From assembly GCA_903871865.1 (NCBI GenBank), contig CAIQIL010000545.1, positions 1 to 8,873 of the forward strand: a stretch of 8,873 nucleotides of DNA, written 5' to 3'. Source of the stretch: an uncultured Burkholderiales bacterium. Lineage in GTDB: Bacteria > Pseudomonadota > Gammaproteobacteria > Burkholderiales > Burkholderiaceae_C. The notes below the pieces were generated by a model. The model saw nothing but the letters and a program-made list of their open reading frames with translations. It had not been told where the DNA came from and ran no database searches. A program made the position numbers and the translations under genes. This document shows, piece after piece, positions 5,721 through 8,873 of the stretch (within the stretch, counting starts at the first letter, position 1; the number at the start of each line of letters is the position of its first letter).

Positions 5721-7394
5721 ATGGCGATCGAAGCACTCGGCAACCCCTCCGCCCCGCCGGCCCAACAGGCCGGTTTCCTCGACAAGGAACGCATCATTGC
5801 GGGGACTGGCTTCAACCGCTGGCTGGTGCCACCGGCCGCACTCGCCATCCACCTGTGCATCGGCATGGCCTATGGCTTTTCGGTGTTCTGGCTGCCCCTG
5901 TCCAAGGCGCTGGGCATCAAGGAGCCCCTCAAATGCGGCGCCGACGTCGGCTTCTTCGCCGAACTGTTCACCACCACCTGCGACTGGAAGGTTTCCACGC
6001 TGGGCTGGATGTACACCCTCTTCTTCGTGCTGCTGGGCAGCTCGGCCGCGCTGTGGGGTGGCTGGCTGGAACGCGCCGGTCCGCGCAAGGCGGGCGTGGT
6101 CAGCGCGGTGTGCTGGTGCGGCGGCATGTTGATCTCGGCACTTGGCGTGCACCTACACCAGTTCTGGCTGATGCTGCTGGGCTCGGGCGTGATCGGTGGC
6201 ATCGGGCTGGGCCTGGGCTACATCTCGCCGGTCAGCACCCTCATCAAGTGGTTCCCTGACCGCCGCGGCATGGCCACGGGCATGGCCATCATGGGCTTCG
6301 GCGGTGGCGCCATGATCGGCTCGCCACTGGCCGCCGAGCTGATGAAGCGCTTCGCCACCGACACCAACGTCGGCGTGGCCTCGACCTTCGTCGTCATGGC
6401 CCTGATCTACTTCGTCTTCATGATGGCCGGGGCGCTGGGCTACCGCGTGCCCGCCACCGGCTGGAAGCCCGCAGGCTGGACACCCCCGGCGGCCCAGACG
6501 AGCAACGCCATGATCACCTCCAAGCACGTGCACGTGAAGAAGGTGTGGGGCATCCCGCAGTTCTGGCTGGTGTGGATGGTGCTGTGCATGAACGTGTCGG
6601 CCGGCATCGGCGTGATCGGCATGGCCAGCCCCATGCTGCAAGAGGTGTTCGGTGGCAGCCTGATCGGCGTGGCCGCGAAGTTCAAGGACCTCGACAAGGC
6701 CCAACTCAAGGACATCGCCGTGGTGGCCGCGGGCTTCACCGCCCTGTTGAGCCTGTTCAACATCGGCGGCCGCTTCTTCTGGGCCAGCCTCTCGGACAAG
6801 CTGGGCCGCAAGCTCACCTACATCGTCTTCTTCGTGCTGGGCGGCCTGATGTACGCCAGCGTGCCGGCCAGTGCGCTGGGCGGCAACAAGCTGCTCTTCG
6901 TGGGCGCCTTCTGCGTCATCCTGAGCATGTACGGCGGCGGCTTCGCCACGGTGCCGGCTTACCTGGCCGACCTGTTCGGCACGCAGATGGTGGGCGCCAT
7001 CCATGGCCGCCTGCTCACTGCCTGGGCCACGGCCGGCATCCTGGGCCCGGTGGTGGTGAACTACATGCGCGATTACCAGATCGGCCTGGGCCTGCCGCGC
7101 GAGCAGGTTTACAACCAGACCCTCTACATCTTGGTGGGCATGCTGGTGGTGGGCCTGCTGTGCAACCTGATGGTGCGCCCGCTGGACCCCAAGCACTTCA
7201 TGACCGACGCCGAACTGGCCGAGGAAAAGCGCCTGGCGCACGAGAAGGCCGCGGCCAGCGAGGTGGGCGCAGGCTCCGGCACCGGTGGCCAGACAAGCAG
7301 CGCCATCGTCCTGCTGGCCTGGCTGGGCGTGGGCATCCCGCTGGCATGGGGCGTCTACCGCACCGCGCTGAGCGTGGCCAAGTTCTTCAATTGA
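5721..7394 (+). CDS. OFA-family MFS transporter (oxalate/formate antiporter type), probable formate or small-carboxylate carrier
   Basis: Inner-membrane major facilitator of 557 residues. TM1 (about 36-59) carries NRWLVPPAALAIHLCIGMAYGFSVFWLPL, typical of the OFA family. The TM2-3 loop has GGWLERAGPRKAG, the MFS motif-A position, and TM4-5 hold YISPVSTLIKWFPDRRGMATGMAIMGFGGGA (168-197), the OFA signature. The second half starts at ~281 after a hydrophilic loop; TM8 contains GGRFFWASLSDKLGRK (349-364), where Arg351 may correspond to the substrate-binding Arg272 of OxlT. TM11 (about 428-449) has no lysine, unlike OxlT Lys355. After TM12 (~467-486) comes a charged linker and a thirteenth hydrophobic segment (~527-548), longer than OxlT-type proteins of ~420 residues. 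The stop is 27 bases before fdsG, and with the divergent regulator this places it as the first gene of the formate dehydrogenase operon. Formate as substrate is inferred from context; oxalate or another monocarboxylate remains possible. Confidence 0.93.
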   Translation: MAIEALGNPSAPPAQQAGFLDKERIIAGTGFNRWLVPPAALAIHLCIGMAYGFSVFWLPLSKALGIKEPLKCGADVGFFAELFTTTCDWKVSTLGWMYTLFFVLLGSSAALWGGWLERAGPRKAGVVSAVCWCGGMLISALGVHLHQFWLMLLGSGVIGGIGLGLGYISPVSTLIKWFPDRRGMATGMAIMGFGGGAMIGSPLAAELMKRFATDTNVGVASTFVVMALIYFVFMMAGALGYRVPATGWKPAGWTPPAAQTSNAMITSKHVHVKKVWGIPQFWLVWMVLCMNVSAGIGVIGMASPMLQEVFGGSLIGVAAKFKDLDKAQLKDIAVVAAGFTALLSLFNIGGRFFWASLSDKLGRKLTYIVFFVLGGLMYASVPASALGGNKLLFVGAFCVILSMYGGGFATVPAYLADLFGTQMVGAIHGRLLTAWATAGILGPVVVNYMRDYQIGLGLPREQVYNQTLYILVGMLVVGLLCNLMVRPLDPKHFMTDAELAEEKRLAHEKAAASEVGAGSGTGGQTSSAIVLLAWLGVGIPLAWGVYRTALSVAKFFN

Positions 7395-7407
7395 CCGGTG
7401 ACTCCAC

Positions 7408-7414
7408 AGGTGAT
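7408..7414 (+). promoter_or_regulatory. Ribosome binding site AGGTGAT deciding the fdsG start
   Basis: AGGTGAT is an exact partial match to the anti-Shine-Dalgarno complement (AGGAGGTGAT) and ends seven bases before ATG 7422. The competing ATG at 7413 lies inside this element, and GTG 7398 has no ribosome site, so 7422 is preferred. Confidence 0.7.
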
Positions 7415-7421
7415 GCACGCC

Positions 7422-7904
7422 ATGACTTCGCTGACCGACATCCCGCGTGAGGCCGAGGTTCGCCGCCTCATCGCGGCACACGCCGACGTGCCTGGCGGCC
7501 TCATGCCGCTGCTGCACGCGATCCAGGACACCTGCGGCTTCGTGCCGCCCGACGCGGTGCCCCTGATCGCCAAAGGCCTGAACCTGTCGCGCGCCGAGGT
7601 GCATGGCGTCATCACCTACTACCACCACTTCCGCAGCACGCCGCCCGGTCGGCACGTGGTGCACATCTGCCGCGCCGAGGCCTGCCGCTCGTGCGGCTCG
7701 GAAGCGCTGATGCAGCACGCGCAAGCGGTCACGGGTTGCGCCGAGCACACCACCCGCGCCGATGGCGTGGTGACGCTCGAATCCGCCTACTGCCTGGGCC
7801 TGTGCGCCAGTGCCCCCTCGGTGCAGATCGATGACCGCGTCCATGCCCGCATGACGCCCGCCAAACTGGACAAGCTGCTCCAGCAGCTGGAGGTGACGAA
7901 GTGA
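7422..7904 (+). CDS. fdsG: NAD-dependent formate dehydrogenase gamma subunit, NuoE-like [2Fe-2S] protein
   Basis: Small electron-transfer subunit of the soluble molybdenum formate dehydrogenase (FdsABG type), which oxidises formate to CO2 and reduces NAD+. It has 160 residues from ATG 7422. An N-terminal helical part (about 1-75, with PLLHAIQDTCGFVP and LNLSRAEVHGVITYYHHFR) is followed by a thioredoxin-like domain with the complete NuoE cluster signature C-x4-C-x35-C-x3-C at Cys83, Cys88, Cys124 and Cys128. The phrases AEVHGVITYYHHFR and HVVHICRAEAC closely resemble FdsG of Cupriavidus as I recall it, more than NuoE of complex I. Context supports this over NuoE or HoxE: no complex I genes adjoin it, and fdsB follows with a GTGA overlap. 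The subunit is cytoplasmic. Starts at 7398 (GTG) and 7413 (ATG) are possible but have poorer ribosome sites. Confidence 0.95.
   Translation: MTSLTDIPREAEVRRLIAAHADVPGGLMPLLHAIQDTCGFVPPDAVPLIAKGLNLSRAEVHGVITYYHHFRSTPPGRHVVHICRAEACRSCGSEALMQHAQAVTGCAEHTTRADGVVTLESAYCLGLCASAPSVQIDDRVHARMTPAKLDKLLQQLEVTK
7889..7896 (+). promoter_or_regulatory. Strong ribosome binding site GGAGGTGA for fdsB, inside the end of fdsG
   Basis: GGAGGTGA lies within the last codons of fdsG, four bases before the fdsB GTG at 7901. This near-perfect site supports a GTG start and translational coupling of the two subunits. Confidence 0.85.
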
Positions 7905-8873
7905 GCCAGGCCCCCATCACCGTGTTCGTGCCGCGCGACTCGGCCGCACTCGCCGTGGGTGCCGACGAGGTCGCCCAGGCTTTGACCGACGCTTGCGCGG
8001 CACGTGGCATCGCGCTGCACTTGGTGCGCAACAGCTCTCGCGGCATGTTCTGGCTGGAGACACTCGTCGAGGTGGCCACGCCTCAAGGCCGCAGGGCCTT
8101 CGGGCCCGTGGAAGCCGACGACGTCGATGCCCTGCTGGACGCCGGCCTGCTGGACGGCAGCACCCACGCCCAGTCGCACCCGCTGAGCCTGGGCCTGACC
8201 GAGCAGTTGCCCTGGCTGGCCAAGCAGGAACGCCTGACCTTCGCTCGCATGGGCCTGACCGACCCGCTCTCCCTGGCCGACTACGAAGCCCACGGTGGCT
8301 GGGCCGGCTTGCGCCGTGCCATCGCCCTGGGTGGCGAGGCCGTGGTGCAAGAGGTGCTGGACTCGGGCCTGCGCGGTCGCGGTGGCGCGGCCTTCCCCGC
8401 GGGCATCAAGTGGCGCACGGTGCGGCAAACGCCCGCCGCACAAAAGTACATCGCCTGCAATGCCGACGAGGGCGATTCGGGCACCTTCTCCGACCGCATG
8501 ACGCTGGAAGGCGACCCCTTCATGCTCATCGAGGGCATGGCGATCGCCGGGCTGGCGGTGGGCGCCACGCAAGGCTATGTCTATGTGCGCTCGGAGTACC
8601 CGCACGCCATCGACACCTTCAACGCGGCCATCGCGCTGGCCACGCAGGCCGGCTTCCTCGGTGACGACGTCTGTGGCAGCGGCCAGGCCTTCCACCTGAC
8701 GCTGCGCAAGGCCGCAGGCGCCTACGTGTGCGGCGAAGAAACCGCCATGCTGGAGAGCATCGAAGGCAAGCGTGGCATCGTGCGGGCCAAGCCGCCGCTG
8801 CCGGCCATCGAGGGCTTGTTCGGCATGCCCACGGTCATCAACAACGTGATCACCTTGGCCAGCGTGCCCATCA
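7901..8873 (+). CDS. fdsB: NAD-dependent formate dehydrogenase beta subunit, NuoF-like FMN/NADH-binding protein (3' partial)
   Basis: Diaphorase-type subunit that carries FMN and passes electrons from formate oxidation to NAD+. Translation starts at GTG 7901, overlapping the fdsG stop, and stays open to the window end (324 codons); FdsB proteins are ~520 residues, so about 200 are missing. Residues 1 to ~130 form an extra N-terminal domain before the NuoF core. The core shows the glycine-rich GLRGRGGAAFPAGIKW (156-171), the FMN-binding CNADEGDSGTFSDR beginning at Cys186, and the GEET motif at 278-281 followed by MLESIEGKRGIVRAKPP. CNADEGDSGTFSDR and ESIEGKRG differ from complex I NuoF (CNADEMEPGT) and match formate dehydrogenase beta subunits. 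The [4Fe-4S] cysteine motif near the C terminus lies beyond the window. FdsA (molybdenum catalytic subunit) and the maturation proteins FdsC and FdsD are expected next. Confidence 0.95.
   Translation, partial: MSQAPITVFVPRDSAALAVGADEVAQALTDACAARGIALHLVRNSSRGMFWLETLVEVATPQGRRAFGPVEADDVDALLDAGLLDGSTHAQSHPLSLGLTEQLPWLAKQERLTFARMGLTDPLSLADYEAHGGWAGLRRAIALGGEAVVQEVLDSGLRGRGGAAFPAGIKWRTVRQTPAAQKYIACNADEGDSGTFSDRMTLEGDPFMLIEGMAIAGLAVGATQGYVYVRSEYPHAIDTFNAAIALATQAGFLGDDVCGSGQAFHLTLRKAAGAYVCGEETAMLESIEGKRGIVRAKPPLPAIEGLFGMPTVINNVITLASVPI

Noticed and set aside
7398..7421. Alternative fdsG starts GTG 7398 and ATG 7413
   Set aside because: GTG 7398 has no ribosome site, and ATG 7413 overlaps the AGGTGAT element that is well placed for ATG 7422. 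The choice changes only the first 5-8 residues.
6153..7844. Minus-strand open frame of 563 codons antisense to the transporter and fdsG
   Set aside because: His/Gln/Gly/Ala-rich shadow of two clearly conserved plus-strand genes.
7422..8873. Complex I NuoE/NuoF or bidirectional hydrogenase HoxE/HoxF
   Set aside because: Residues around the FMN site and the GEET motif match formate dehydrogenase subunits better, and the divergent regulator plus OFA carrier fit an fds locus. The catalytic subunit is outside the window, so this rests on similarity and context.
1..8873. tRNA or rRNA genes, CRISPR arrays, insertion sequences, integrase or phage genes, attachment sites
   Set aside because: Reading both strands I found no cloverleaf, spaced repeat array, transposase-like frame or terminal inverted repeat. 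The window is densely filled with ordinary, compositionally uniform chromosomal genes.

Overview
The window is very GC-rich, with strong G/C preference at third codon positions and almost no non-coding DNA. Its protein families are typical of a betaproteobacterium, most likely order Burkholderiales (Comamonadaceae, Sphaerotilaceae or Burkholderiaceae relatives). That placement rests on protein resemblance and gene order, since no rRNA or other taxonomic marker is present.

Region 1 (1-4420, plus strand) is the end of an RND multidrug-efflux operon. It holds the last ~935 codons of a MexF/BpeF/OqxB-type inner-membrane pump, then, through an ATGA stop/start overlap, a complete OprM/NodT-type outer-membrane lipoprotein channel. 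The periplasmic adaptor and the pump's first ~130 residues presumably lie upstream of the window. A GC-rich perfect hairpin fills the 32-base gap to the next gene, which converges from the other strand.

Region 2 (4453-8873) is a formate-oxidation locus. A minus-strand regulator (ModE-like winged helix plus a periplasmic-binding-protein-like ligand domain) is divergent from three plus-strand genes: an OFA-family (oxalate/formate antiporter family) MFS transporter, fdsG and fdsB. The last two are the NuoE-like gamma and NuoF-like beta subunits of the soluble NAD-dependent molybdenum formate dehydrogenase. The transporter-fdsG gap is 27 bases and fdsG-fdsB overlap as GTGA, so the three look like one operon. 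fdsB runs off the window, and fdsA, fdsC and fdsD are expected beyond it.

The most informative non-coding piece is the 179-base divergent region 5542-5720. It carries three copies of a GCTGTCAA-n-GCA element: one inside a perfect 16-bp palindrome next to the regulator's TTG start, one over the -35 position of a plausible transporter promoter, and one just downstream of that promoter. This suggests both autoregulation and activation/repression of the formate operon by the regulator. The working model is that the transporter moves formate or a related small carboxylate, FdsGB(A) oxidises formate to CO2 and makes NADH, and the regulator senses a small ligand (an oxyanion such as molybdate, or formate). 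No wholly novel system is evident; the regulator/operator architecture is the part best worth testing.
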